This document shows positions 7,621 to 17,547 of a stretch of 64,000 nt of DNA, one piece after another. Under the pieces are notes generated by a model. It was not told the origin of the DNA. It saw only the letters and a list, made by a program, of their open reading frames with translations, and ran no database searches. Within the stretch, counting starts at the first letter, position 1. The number at the start of each line of letters is the position of its first letter. The translations under genes and the position numbers were made by a program. Source of the DNA: Nocardia jiangxiensis NBRC 101359 (lineage in GTDB: Bacteria > Actinomycetota > Actinomycetes > Mycobacteriales > Mycobacteriaceae); NCBI RefSeq assembly GCF_000308615.1, contig NZ_BAGB01000013.1, positions 372,001-436,000 on the forward strand. Direction: 5' to 3'.

Positions 7621-8553
7621 ATGCCCGAGTCCGGTTACTTCGCCGACGATTCGATGATTCGCCGTGTCATGCGCAAGCGGGCGGTCGGGCTCACCTACGG
7701 GCAGCGCGCGCTGGTCGTCGGTGCGGTGAATCCGCTGCTGTACGTCGGCACCGCGGAGCACACCGCGCACCGCACGACGCCGTACACCCGGCTCGCCATC
7801 ACCGGTCGGTTGTTCGAGGCGGTTGCCCTGGGCACCAGGGCCGAGGCCGATCGGGCACGGTCGTACACGGACAAGAAGCATGCGAAGGTGCACGGCGCGC
7901 TGCCCGAGGACGCGGGCGCGCACCACCCGGCGGGGACCGGCTATTCCGCGCACGATCCGCAGCTGATGTTCATGACCATGGCATTCACCTTCGACTCGGC
8001 CGAGGTCATGCACGACCTGCTGGTTCGCAGGCTGACCGCGACCGAACGCGAGGACCTGTATCAGGACTACGTGTACTGGGGTGAGCTGTTCGGCATGCCG
8101 CGCGAGGCCGCACCCGCGAGTTATCCGGAGTTCCGCCGCTACTTCGACGGTTATCTCGATTCCGAGGAGCTCTACCTCACCGACGAGGCCCGCCTGGTCG
8201 GCTCGTACCTGGCCGGGCAGCAGGTGCCCTACCCGCTGCCGCTCCCGCTGAACCAGGTCGTGAACAGCGTGCATCTGCTGGTCCAGGGCAGTCTGCCCGC
8301 GCGCATCCGCGAGATGTACGACATCCGTTGGGGTCGACGCGAGGAACTGGCCTTCGGCACGCTGTCCCGCGCGGTCCGCACCGCGCACACCTCCGTACCC
8401 CTGACCCCGCGCGTCCTGCACGGCACCCTCGCCGGCCCCAGCGCCCCGGTCTACCGCATGCTCGGCCGCCGCGAGAAGGAACTCGTCGGCTCGGGCCGCC
8501 CCAGCATGCCCGGTGTGGACCCCCGCAGCTACGCGGAAAGGCATGCGGTCTGA
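7621..8553 (+). CDS. Oxygenase MpaB family protein (DUF2236, latex-clearing/Lcp-like fold)
   Basis: 310 aa of the MpaB/Lcp type. Visible are RTTPYTRLAITGRLFEAVALGT near residues 58-79, where this family has a conserved Arg/Thr, and HDPQLMFMTMAF with the conserved His (haem-ligand region), followed by YQDYVYWGELFGMP. Members are b-type haem oxygenases or proteins of unknown role. ATG 7621 has a strong GAGGAGG site 6 bases ahead. The divergent TetR gene and palindrome suggest induction by its own substrate. Confidence 0.78.
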   Translation: MPESGYFADDSMIRRVMRKRAVGLTYGQRALVVGAVNPLLYVGTAEHTAHRTTPYTRLAITGRLFEAVALGTRAEADRARSYTDKKHAKVHGALPEDAGAHHPAGTGYSAHDPQLMFMTMAFTFDSAEVMHDLLVRRLTATEREDLYQDYVYWGELFGMPREAAPASYPEFRRYFDGYLDSEELYLTDEARLVGSYLAGQQVPYPLPLPLNQVVNSVHLLVQGSLPARIREMYDIRWGRREELAFGTLSRAVRTAHTSVPLTPRVLHGTLAGPSAPVYRMLGRREKELVGSGRPSMPGVDPRSYAERHAV

Positions 8554-8605
8554 AGGTGCGTGCTCGATGAGTCACCCGTGTGCTTTCCAGGCCGGTCGTC
8601 CCGTT

Positions 8606-9643
<1,038 letters not shown>

Positions 9644-9737
9644 ATCCGCGCGAGGGGGTGGGCCTGCGCGGACGTAGTCTTCGCTGCCTCGGCCTGCGGC
9701 CGCCGCCCTGATGCGAGATCGGCCAGTCGAGTTACCG

Positions 9738-9776
9738 TCCGCGCGGATTCGTGTGTGAGATCGCCGTCCGCGCGGA
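9738..9776. repeat. Two copies of a 13-base GC palindrome-containing repeat
   Basis: CCGTCCGCGCGGA occurs at 9735-9747 and 9764-9776 in the trpS to BrkB gap; each contains the 10-base palindrome TCCGCGCGGA. Function unknown; it could be regulatory or chance in GC-rich DNA. Confidence 0.35.
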
Positions 9777-9800
9777 CGTCCGAGCGTTGCGGGAGGTTGG

Positions 9801-10817
9801 GTGTTCGGCAGGATGAAGGCGCGGATCGCGGGCGCGGTCCGGACCCGCCCCTGGCTGGATCATCTGGTGCGAGCCGGTGCGAGCTATCAGCGTCAGCGCG
9901 GTGACTACTACGCGGCCGGAATCACGTATTTCACTGTGCTGTCGTTGTTTCCGATGCTGATGGTCGCGTTCGCGGTGGCCGGATTCGTGTTGTCGCACAA
10001 TCCGCATCTGCTCAGCGAGATACAGGACAAGATCGTCGCGAATCTGCCGGGATCGCTGGGCGGGCAGGTCAACGATCTGGTCGATCAGGCGGTCAAATCC
10101 CGCACCGGCGTCGGGGTGATCGGTCTGGTCGGCGCGTTCTACGCTGGGCTGGGCTGGATGGCCAACCTGCGGGCAGCGCTGACCGAACAGTGGGAACAGC
10201 AAGCGCCGCAGGGTAATTGGTTCCGCACCAAGATCTCCGATCTGATCGCACTGCTCGGTCTCGGTGTCGCGCTGGTGGTCTCGTTCGGTATGTCGGCGCT
10301 GGCCTCCAGCAATCTGGGCCGCGAACTGCTCACGGTGGTCCACCTGCAACACGCTCCGGGTGTCGGGCTGCTGCTCACGATATTGTCGCTGGTCCTGGCG
10401 GTGCTCGCGTCCTGGGCGGTCTTCGCCTGGGTGATCGCGCGGCTGCCGCGTCAGCCGGTCACGCTGGTCAGCGCGGGACAGGCGGCGTTGATCGCCGCGA
10501 TCGCCTTCGAGGTGTGGAAACAGGTCGCCAGTTACTACCTCAAACATGTTCTGACCAGCCCGGCCGGTGTCGCCTTCGGTCCGATCCTGGGTCTGATGGT
10601 CTTCGCCTACATCACCGCGCGGATCATCCTGTTCGCCACGGCATGGGCGGCCACGGCTCGGGAGAACATGCTCGAGGCCGAAGTGCCCCCGCCCGGCCCC
10701 GCGGTGATCCAGCCGCGGATGTCGGCGGGAATGACCGCGAAAACGGGCGCGGTGCTGTTCGGGGCGGGTGCGGTCGCCGCGGCGGCGCTGACCCGCTTCC
10801 GGCACTCGAAACGGTGA
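9801..10817 (+). CDS. YihY/BrkB-family inner membrane protein (YhjD-like)
   Basis: 338 aa integral membrane protein of the YihY/virulence factor BrkB family. Conserved N-terminal features are ARAGASYQRQRGDYYAAGITYFTVLSLFP around 24-52, and roughly six hydrophobic segments follow (about 44-66, 95-120, 150-175, 190-215, 225-245, 255-275). The tail carries Pro-rich and Ala-rich stretches. Its transport role is uncertain; E. coli YhjD has been linked to lipid A precursor export, which does not apply directly to an actinobacterium. GTG 9801 follows GGGAGG. The position next to trpS is conserved in mycobacteria. Confidence 0.85.
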   Translation: MFGRMKARIAGAVRTRPWLDHLVRAGASYQRQRGDYYAAGITYFTVLSLFPMLMVAFAVAGFVLSHNPHLLSEIQDKIVANLPGSLGGQVNDLVDQAVKSRTGVGVIGLVGAFYAGLGWMANLRAALTEQWEQQAPQGNWFRTKISDLIALLGLGVALVVSFGMSALASSNLGRELLTVVHLQHAPGVGLLLTILSLVLAVLASWAVFAWVIARLPRQPVTLVSAGQAALIAAIAFEVWKQVASYYLKHVLTSPAGVAFGPILGLMVFAYITARIILFATAWAATARENMLEAEVPPPGPAVIQPRMSAGMTAKTGAVLFGAGAVAAAALTRFRHSKR

Positions 10818-10880
10818 TGCCGACCGAAAACCATTGATCTCGTGCGTATTTCGGTCACAAGAATGGCGTCGGCCGGATGG

Positions 10881-11519
10881 TCACCGTCGCGGCTTCTTGC
10901 GCGGGAACCAGGAACCCGGATCGAAAACCCTTGCCTGACTTGTCAACGTCTCGCGCCAATCCACGCGCTCGCCCTCCAGCAGCAGGAAGGTGGCCAGGAG
11001 TAGCAGTCGGCTCACCCGCGGGGCGTGGACCAGGAAGCGATATCTGTTGGACACCCCGGCCCGTCGTTCGACCTCGAATCCCCGACTGTCGCCGCTCTCG
11101 AACCGGACGTGCAGATTCATCGCCATCGTGGCGATGTCGACCGTATCGAGCAGCCGCAAACCGCGCCGTTTCAGCAGATTCGAATCGGCTCCGAGCTGCT
11201 TGCCCGGTAGGGTGCCCAGTCCCTCCTGATGGAAGGTGTAACTGCGGCCCACACTCTGGAAACCGATCGCCTCGGACTTGAAGTAACCGATCGAGCGTTT
11301 GTCGGTCCCCACGGCCAGGCCGGGAATGATGGTGCCCGCCAGGACATCGAGGCCCGGACCGGTATGCACCGGGAACGGCACCGCATTCGGACCGGTCATG
11401 GCTTCGGTACGGCCGAACCGCGCGATCGGCCGATCGGAATCGGGCCGGAGTACGTCGTAGGTGGTACTGCGAACCTGATAGTCGGGCGCCACCACGAACT
11501 CCGTGACATCTTCGAGCAC
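10881..11519 (-). CDS. Conserved hypothetical protein, possibly LURP-one-like
   Basis: 212 aa, not confidently recognised. It opens with alternating short strands (EFVVAPDYQVRSTTYDVLRP) and is rich in predicted beta structure, with a Leu-rich helix (VSRLLLLATFLLLEGERV) near the C-terminus, a layout that recalls the tubby/LURP-one beta barrel around a helix; this is an impression only. GTG 11519 has AAGGGGG 7 bases ahead. It starts 14 bp after the stop of the WXG-motif gene and is probably co-transcribed with it, so it may be its partner. The tail (PRKKPRR) is basic. Confidence 0.6.
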   Translation of the reverse strand: MLEDVTEFVVAPDYQVRSTTYDVLRPDSDRPIARFGRTEAMTGPNAVPFPVHTGPGLDVLAGTIIPGLAVGTDKRSIGYFKSEAIGFQSVGRSYTFHQEGLGTLPGKQLGADSNLLKRRGLRLLDTVDIATMAMNLHVRFESGDSRGFEVERRAGVSNRYRFLVHAPRVSRLLLLATFLLLEGERVDWRETLTSQARVFDPGSWFPRKKPRR

Positions 11520-11533
11520 GACAAACCCCCTTC

Positions 11534-12751
11534 TCAGGACACCGACGGCAGCATCGCGATGCGCGCGGTGCCCGCCGCCGGATCCCAGCTCTTGTTCTTC
11601 TCGAAGTCGAATCCGCGTTGTTCGACGTCGTCGACCAGGCTGCCGATGCTGGGCATCGGCGAGCTGAACGCCGACTCCACGGCCTTGATACCGGAGGTGA
11701 TCTTCTCCACCGCGGTCTTGATCTGGCCGTAGAGCGTGAAGATCTCGTTGACCGCCGCGACGACGAGCTTCACCTTCTTGTAGATCTTCTCCATTCGATA
11801 CGCGGTCCAGGCGGCGGCCGCGACATCGGCCAGCGGATCCTCCGGGCCCAGTCCGATCGCCTCGATCGCGATATCGCCGCCGATCGTCTTGGCCGCCTCG
11901 ATCGCGAGGTCCTTGATACATCCCTCGAATGCCGCGCTGATCTTCGTCACGATCATTTTGACCAGTGCGGTGATCGTCTCGTAGACGTCCTTGAAGACCT
12001 TGGCGATCTCCTTGGTGCCGTCGCCGATGCCGCCCAGGCCCATAGTCCAGCGGAACATGTACGTGTCGAATGCCTCGGCGGTGTCGCCCTGCCATTCGGC
12101 GCCGATCTTCCACGAACCCTTGCGCAGTGTGCCGGCGACCGTATGGCAGGCGTCACCGAGGGTGTCGTAGGCATCGTGCAGGTACATCAGGCGATCCCAG
12201 TCGCCCACCAGCGGCTTGAACAGCTGATCGATGAAGCTGCTGCCCGTGACGTATTTGTACATCTTGTCCGCGACCCAGATCAGGCTCCCGCCTTTCAGGG
12301 CCTGTTTCACCCCGCCGATCATGCCGGTGGAAATCGTGTCGGGCTTGCTCGGTGATTTCAGGGTCACGTCTTCGTCGGTGAAATTGCCCAGGAGTGACGC
12401 GCCCGGAATCGCGGAGATATCCGCGGCGCTGCCCGCCGACGTGCCGAACAGCGTCGATATCGCCGTGGCGTTCGTATCGTCCTGGGAGCGCAACTCCTTG
12501 TCGACCGTGGTGACCTTGCTCTGGATCTGCCCCATGCCGGTCTGGCACTGCTTCAGTTTGCCGTCGAACAGATCGGCCACCTTGGGGACGATGGTCTTGC
12601 CCGGGGACAGCAATCCGTCCAGCCCGTCGACATCCGCGCATTCCTTCGTGGTCCACGCGACCATCGGCGCCAGATGATCGCCCTGTTTCGACACCAGTCC
12701 CGTGTAGGCCGTGAAGTCTTCCGTCGGCGGCACATTGAGCACAGTCGCCAC
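11534..12751 (-). CDS. Large WXG100-like ESX-type protein
   Basis: 405 aa. A helical hairpin resembling WXG100 proteins covers about 180-285, with Trp220-Gln-Gly in the turn (GAEWQGDTAEAF). Residues 1-175 form a separate unknown domain with three Cys, and 300-405 are helical and low in known motifs. No signal peptide is present, as expected for type VII (ESX) substrates. GTG 12751 has AAGGGGG three bases ahead. Downstream is a 212-aa unknown gene; upstream is dacB1, 127 bp away. It may be a T7SS substrate or a toxin-like effector, but no toxic domain can be named. Confidence 0.65.
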   Translation of the reverse strand: MATVLNVPPTEDFTAYTGLVSKQGDHLAPMVAWTTKECADVDGLDGLLSPGKTIVPKVADLFDGKLKQCQTGMGQIQSKVTTVDKELRSQDDTNATAISTLFGTSAGSAADISAIPGASLLGNFTDEDVTLKSPSKPDTISTGMIGGVKQALKGGSLIWVADKMYKYVTGSSFIDQLFKPLVGDWDRLMYLHDAYDTLGDACHTVAGTLRKGSWKIGAEWQGDTAEAFDTYMFRWTMGLGGIGDGTKEIAKVFKDVYETITALVKMIVTKISAAFEGCIKDLAIEAAKTIGGDIAIEAIGLGPEDPLADVAAAAWTAYRMEKIYKKVKLVVAAVNEIFTLYGQIKTAVEKITSGIKAVESAFSSPMPSIGSLVDDVEQRGFDFEKNKSWDPAAGTARIAMLPSVS

Positions 12752-12878
12752 GGGCCCCCTTTTCGCTCTCGATCCGATCCGCCACAGGCAGCTTCGACCG
12801 TCCGGGCCGTCACGGGTACCTGTCTGATGGTTTGGACGCAGCGCGGCGCGCGCCGGTTCCATCGTTTTTCGAATCGCG

Positions 12879-14219
12879 TCAGCGACGCGCGCGCCCGCTC
12901 ATCCGCCAGACCAGCACGACCAGGATCAGGATCACGGCCAGGCCGACCACGATCAGGGTCGTGCGCAGATTCTCGTGGTCGTGGTTCGTGCTGGGCGCCG
13001 ATGCGCCGACGCTGTGCACCGGCGGAGTGGCCAGCGCCGCGGTGGGGGCCTGGTCGGCATCGGAGCCGGGGAGCGAGCCGACGTTCGCGCCCGTGGGCAG
13101 CGAGAAGCCGTAGTCCAGCAGGCGGGCGGCCTGTTCGGGCGGGCGGATCGGCAGGACGTCGGCCTTCAACAGGGTGACGACCAGGCGGTGGCCGCCACGC
13201 TGGGCGGCGGTGACGAAGGTCTGCCGGGCGTCGTCGGTGTAACCGGTCTTACCGCCGAGATCGCCCTCGTAGTCGTAGAGCAGGTGGTTGTCGTTGGCGA
13301 TGGGGAAGCCGGGGTGATCCTTGTCGCCGGGGATCTTCGGATCGGCCGGGAAGCCGGGGAAGTTGTACTCCTCGGTGTGCACGATGTCGGCGAACGCGGG
13401 GATCGTCATGTCGTGGCGGAAGATGGTGGCCAGGTCGTAGGCGGAGATGCTCATGCCCGGACCGTCCAGACCGGACGGGGTCGCCGCCCGGGTGTCCAGG
13501 GCGTGCAGTTCCTTCGCCTTCGCGTCCATCTGCGCCAGGGTGCGGTCCACTCCGCCCAACTGCATGGCGATGGCGTGCGCCGCGTCGTTGCCCGAGCACA
13601 TCAGCAGGGCGTGGAAGATCTGGTCGTTGGTGTAGCGGCCGCCGGCCCCGATGCCGACGCGGGTGCCGTCGGCATTCGCGTCGTCCTGGGTGCCGATCAC
13701 GACCTTGTTCAGGTCGAGCTGCGGTAGTGCGACCGCGGCCAGCAGCGTTTTCATCGTGGAGGCGGGCCGGTAACGGCCGTGTGGATCCTTCGCGGCCAGC
13801 ACCTTGCCGGTGTCCAGATCGGCGATCATCCAGGCCGTCGCGGAGATGTCCTTGGGCGCCGGCGGCGCGCCGTCGGGCAGCAGCACGCCGCAGCCGCCGA
13901 GTTTGCCGCCGCCGACCGGGCTCGCGGGCACCGGCAGCGGCTTGGGCACGGTCTGGCCCGGTTCCGGGACCTCGGATTCATCGATCGCCGGGGGCGGGGA
14001 GATCCGGTCCGGGCAGGAATCGGTGTTCGGCGTGACGAACGGGACCGAGGTCCCGGTCGGCTGCGCGCTCGCCGGGCCGGAGAGCGCGACGTCGACGCCG
14101 GTCAGCGTGGTGACGCCGACGAGTCCGGCGGCCAGGGCGACGGCGAAGGTGGCGAGCGTACGTCGGCTCGCACGGGGTGTGCTGGTGCGGCCGTCGGGCC
14201 GGGGTGTTCGAGTGCGCAT
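12879..14219 (-). CDS. dacB1: D-alanyl-D-alanine carboxypeptidase (penicillin-binding protein, DacB1-like)
   Basis: 446 aa. A signal anchor (about 20-50) is followed by a Pro-rich linker and a class S11 peptidase domain. The three active-site motifs are complete: STMK at 154-157, SGN at 209-211 and KTG at 324-326. A second membrane segment near 425-441 precedes a basic tail, so the enzyme is tethered outside the membrane. It removes the terminal D-Ala of peptidoglycan pentapeptides. ATG 14219 has TAAGCT 8 bases upstream, so it may be leaderless. The region corresponds to M. tuberculosis dacB1 near trpS. Confidence 0.92.
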   Translation of the reverse strand: MRTRTPRPDGRTSTPRASRRTLATFAVALAAGLVGVTTLTGVDVALSGPASAQPTGTSVPFVTPNTDSCPDRISPPPAIDESEVPEPGQTVPKPLPVPASPVGGGKLGGCGVLLPDGAPPAPKDISATAWMIADLDTGKVLAAKDPHGRYRPASTMKTLLAAVALPQLDLNKVVIGTQDDANADGTRVGIGAGGRYTNDQIFHALLMCSGNDAAHAIAMQLGGVDRTLAQMDAKAKELHALDTRAATPSGLDGPGMSISAYDLATIFRHDMTIPAFADIVHTEEYNFPGFPADPKIPGDKDHPGFPIANDNHLLYDYEGDLGGKTGYTDDARQTFVTAAQRGGHRLVVTLLKADVLPIRPPEQAARLLDYGFSLPTGANVGSLPGSDADQAPTAALATPPVHSVGASAPSTNHDHENLRTTLIVVGLAVILILVVLVWRMSGRARR

Positions 14220-14366
14220 CGCCGTCGAGCTTATGCGGAACCGGTCCGGGCGTGACTGTGAGCTGGTCGAGCATCGGGCTCGGGGCGTGGCGTACTCGGG
14301 ACATCGCGGGCGCATTCGGTATTGACATGGGCTATGAAATGAGAGTTACTATCAAAATAAAGAACC

Positions 14367-14382
14367 ATCCAAATGATTGGAT
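14367..14382. promoter_or_regulatory. Possible operator at the start of the MFS gene
   Basis: ATCCAA and TTGGAT form a perfect 6-bp inverted repeat with a 4-base spacer across the possible start ATG 14373. TTGACA at 14322-14327 and TACTAT at 14347-14352 upstream give a weak promoter (19-base spacing). The region is unusually AT-rich; the TetR gene downstream would be the natural regulator. Confidence 0.35.
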
Positions 14383-15959
14383 CTGTCATGAAGGCAATGG
14401 ATGCGCGCGACAGCGGCCCGGTCACCGGGTCGCCGGGGGTTGCGGCACAGACGTCCGGCAGGGCGCGCTGGCTGGCGCTGGGAGCGCTCGCGACAGCCAT
14501 GCTCGCGATCGGGCTGGATACGACGGTGCTGGTGGTGGCGCTGCCCACCATCTCGGTCGATCTGCATGCCGGAACCTCGGCGCTGCAGTGGTTCACCACG
14601 GCGTACACGCTCGTCCTGGCCGCGCTCATGCTGCCCGCGGGTGCACTCGGAGATCGCTACGGCCGCAAGCGGTTTCTGCTCGCCGCGCTGGTGCTGTTCG
14701 GTGCCGCCTCGCTGTGGTGCGCGCTGGCGACCTCGTCCGGTGAGCTGATGACCGCGCGTGCGCTGCTGGGCCTGGCCGCCGCCGCGATGATGCCGCTGTC
14801 GATGTCGGTGCTCCCGACACTGTTCCCCGACAAGGCCGATCTGCAACGGGCGCTGACGGTCTGGGTCACCTCCACCGCGATCGGGATGCCGCTGGGTCCG
14901 ATCGTCGGCGGCTGGCTGCTGCAGAACTTCTGGTGGGGCTCGGTCTTCCTGATCAACGTCCCGATGGTGCTGATCGGCCTGATCGCGGTGGCCGTGCTGG
15001 TTCCGGAATCGCGCAGCGAGAAGACCTTCCGCATCGATCTGCTCGGTGTGGCGCTGTCCGCGGCCGGGATGCTCGGGCTCACCTACGGTTTCATCCGCCT
15101 GGGCGGACAGGGCTGGGGTGACCCGCTGGGCTGGAGTACCGTCGCCGCGGGTGTGGTGGTGCTGGTTCTCTTCGCCGGCCGGCAGCGGCGCACCGATCAC
15201 CCGCTGGTGGATCTCGGCCTGTTCCGGGTGAACGGATTCCGTTGGGGGACGATGTATTCCATCGTCATCAACTTCGCGATGTTCGGGATGTTCTTCACCG
15301 TGCCGCAGTATTTCCAGGCGGTGCTGGGCGTGGATTCGCTCGGCAGCGGATTGCGGCTGCTGCCCTTGATCGGCGGGCTGCTGATCGGCACTCGGCTGGT
15401 GGACAAACTGTTGCCGCGGGCCGGACTGCGCGTGGTGCTGGTGATCGGATTCCTGCTGCTGGCAGGCGGTCTGGTGATCGGTGCGCTGACCACGGTGAGC
15501 AGCGGCTACGGGTACACGGCGCTGTGGATCACGCTGCTCGGGGCCGGAATGGGATTCGTGATGCCCGCCGCGATGGGCATGGCGATGGGCGAACTGGATG
15601 CCGAGCGGTCCGGCTCGGGTTCGGCGCTGATCCAGGCGCTGCGACAGGCCGGCGGGACGATCGGGGTCGCGGTCCTGGGAACTGTGCTGTCCACCCAGTA
15701 CCGCGCGCAACTGGGCGGTTACAACCATTCGCCGATCTCCGACGGTGTCAGCGGGGGAGTCGCGGTCGCGCACGAACTCGGCGACGGCCTGATGCTCTCG
15801 AAGGTGCAGTCCGCCTTCGTCGGCGGGATGGGCGCGATGCTGTGGGTGTGTGCGGGAATCTGCCTGATCGCGGCGGTCGTCGCCGCGATCCGCACCCGCA
15901 GCGCGGCATCGTCCGCGCGGACCGCGGACGATGCGGGAGAATCGCTGCATGTCGGCTGA
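14373..15959 (+). CDS. MFS drug-efflux transporter (DHA2 / EmrB-QacA type)
   Basis: 528 aa, about 14 membrane segments. The first segment contains LDTTVLVVALPTI, the DHA2 family signature, and the loop after segment 2 has GALGDRYGRKR (motif A). Motif C-like glycines (GIPLGP) occur near 165. It should export hydrophobic drugs in exchange for protons. Starts at 14373 or 14388 are both possible; the second lies after an inverted repeat. The stop overlaps the next gene, a TetR regulator, by 11 bp, so pump and repressor are coupled. Confidence 0.9.
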   Translation: MIGSVMKAMDARDSGPVTGSPGVAAQTSGRARWLALGALATAMLAIGLDTTVLVVALPTISVDLHAGTSALQWFTTAYTLVLAALMLPAGALGDRYGRKRFLLAALVLFGAASLWCALATSSGELMTARALLGLAAAAMMPLSMSVLPTLFPDKADLQRALTVWVTSTAIGMPLGPIVGGWLLQNFWWGSVFLINVPMVLIGLIAVAVLVPESRSEKTFRIDLLGVALSAAGMLGLTYGFIRLGGQGWGDPLGWSTVAAGVVVLVLFAGRQRRTDHPLVDLGLFRVNGFRWGTMYSIVINFAMFGMFFTVPQYFQAVLGVDSLGSGLRLLPLIGGLLIGTRLVDKLLPRAGLRVVLVIGFLLLAGGLVIGALTTVSSGYGYTALWITLLGAGMGFVMPAAMGMAMGELDAERSGSGSALIQALRQAGGTIGVAVLGTVLSTQYRAQLGGYNHSPISDGVSGGVAVAHELGDGLMLSKVQSAFVGGMGAMLWVCAGICLIAAVVAAIRTRSAASSARTADDAGESLHVG

Positions 15960-16578
15960 TTCGAAGGCGCCGCCAACGCAGGCCCATTCCGCGGCGAGTT
16001 CGCCCCGGATGGGCCTGCGCGAGCGCAAGAAGGAACGTACCCGCCGCACCATCCGGACCGAGGCCATGCGGCTGTTCGCCGAGCAGGGCTACGCCGAGAC
16101 GACGGTCGAGCAGATCGCCGAGGCCGCGGACATCTCGCCGAGTACGTTCTTCCGCTACTTCCCGTCCAAGGAACAGGTCGTGCTGACCGACGACCTGGAT
16201 CCGCCGATGATCCGGGCCGTCGAGGCGCAGCCCGCGGAGCTGTCGCCGCTGCGTGCGTTCCTCTGTGCCACCGTCGAGGTCTTCGATTCGCTCGAGCCGG
16301 AGGATCTGGAATTCGAACAGCAGCGGATGAAGCTGATCTACACGGTGCCCGAACTGGCCAGCGTGATCGCCCGCGAGACCGAGCGCAATGTGCGTTTGGT
16401 GGCCCGGCTGATCGCCGACCGGACCGGCCGGTCCGCCGACGAATTGGAGGTGCGCGCGTTCGCGGGCGCGCTGATCGGCGCGATGAGTACCACCTTCGAT
16501 GCCACCACCGGGCGCGGCCTGGACATGGAGAAGATCAAGCAGGTCGCCGACTTCCTGGAGCAGGGGATGGCGCTGTAG
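15949..16578 (+). CDS. TetR-family regulator of the MFS pump
   Basis: 209 aa. The helix-turn-helix lies at about 22-70 (RRTIRTEAMRLFAEQGYAET, then EAADISPSTFFRYFPSKEQVV), a classic TetR N-terminus. The C-terminal domain looks like the mycobacterial-type TetR_C group. Its ATG lies inside the last codons of the MFS gene (11-bp overlap). Its last 44 bp overlap the 3' end of the phenylalanine hydroxylase gene, which converges on it. Confidence 0.9.
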   Translation: MSADSKAPPTQAHSAASSPRMGLRERKKERTRRTIRTEAMRLFAEQGYAETTVEQIAEAADISPSTFFRYFPSKEQVVLTDDLDPPMIRAVEAQPAELSPLRAFLCATVEVFDSLEPEDLEFEQQRMKLIYTVPELASVIARETERNVRLVARLIADRTGRSADELEVRAFAGALIGAMSTTFDATTGRGLDMEKIKQVADFLEQGMAL

Positions 16579-17449
16579 TGAGCTCGGCGACGATGTCGTC
16601 GGTCACCGTGGCGAAGAATCCGCCCACCACGTCCTCGATCTCGGAAATCGAAGCCGCGCAGTACAGTACGGGCTGGTAGTGGGTGATGTCGTAGGCGGCC
16701 GTGCCCATCTCGTACACGTTCAGCGGACGTAGCTGGGCGTCGCGGAACTCTTCGATCTCACCGTACGAGGACAGCAGGCCCGCGCCGTAGCAACGGACCC
16801 GGCCGCGTTCGCGGACCACGCCGAACTCCATCGAGAACCAGAACACGTCGGCCAGGAACTTCAGTGCCGCATCGGTTTCCAGCCGGGTCACCGCCGCGCC
16901 GACCTCGGCGTAGATCGCGGCGAACCGGGGACTGGCCAATTGATTGGCGTGGCCGATGATTTCGTGGATCGCATCCGGTTCGGGCGTGTAGAGCGGGGCC
17001 GAATGATGTCGGATGTACTGGGTGGAGTGGAAGACGCGGTCGGCGAAGGAGCCGAAGAACTCCCGCAGCGGCACCAGCCCGGCCGCGGGCACGTAGCGAA
17101 ATCCGCTGAGCGGCACCAGTTGCGCGGACACCTCGTCGAGCTGCGGAATGTGATCGCGCGGCAGGCCCAGACGGTGCGCGCCCGCGAGCACCTCCGCGGA
17201 CGCGTACCTCTGGTGTTTGCGGGACAGTTCGGCCGAGGCGATCCGCCACACCTGCTGTTCGTCCTCGGTGTACTCGATCCGGGGCGTCGGCTCGCCCCGC
17301 CGGTAGGCCAGTGCCCGTGCGGCGATCGCGTTGCGACGAGCCCGGTAGGCGGGATCGTGCACGCCGGGGTGCTCGTCGCTCAGGTGCACGGTCACATCAC
17401 CGTCGGTGTCCGTGGTCACCGGCGAGTACAACTGAGCTTCGTTGAACAT
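16535..17449 (-). CDS. Phenylalanine 4-monooxygenase-like aromatic amino acid hydroxylase
   Basis: 304 aa. The non-haem iron site is visible: the two His of IHEIIGH and a Glu in WFSMEFGV, with the pterin/substrate region SGFRYVPAAGLVPLREFFGSFADRVFHSTQYIRH. It should convert L-Phe to L-Tyr with tetrahydropterin and O2. It is slightly longer than the Pseudomonas enzyme and has no regulatory ACT domain. ATG 17449 is preferred to TTG 17461. It is a single gene converging on the TetR gene; no pterin carbinolamine dehydratase gene is adjacent. Confidence 0.85.
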   Translation of the reverse strand: MFNEAQLYSPVTTDTDGDVTVHLSDEHPGVHDPAYRARRNAIAARALAYRRGEPTPRIEYTEDEQQVWRIASAELSRKHQRYASAEVLAGAHRLGLPRDHIPQLDEVSAQLVPLSGFRYVPAAGLVPLREFFGSFADRVFHSTQYIRHHSAPLYTPEPDAIHEIIGHANQLASPRFAAIYAEVGAAVTRLETDAALKFLADVFWFSMEFGVVRERGRVRCYGAGLLSSYGEIEEFRDAQLRPLNVYEMGTAAYDITHYQPVLYCAASISEIEDVVGGFFATVTDDIVAELTTAPSPAPGSRRPA

Positions 17450-17547
17450 GCCTAGATGCAATCACCGCTGGGCTCAGCCGACAATAAAAGACCAGTTACC
17501 TTGACAAATTGCCTAGCAGATCCGGTATCGTCCGAGGTTCGGAGCCA

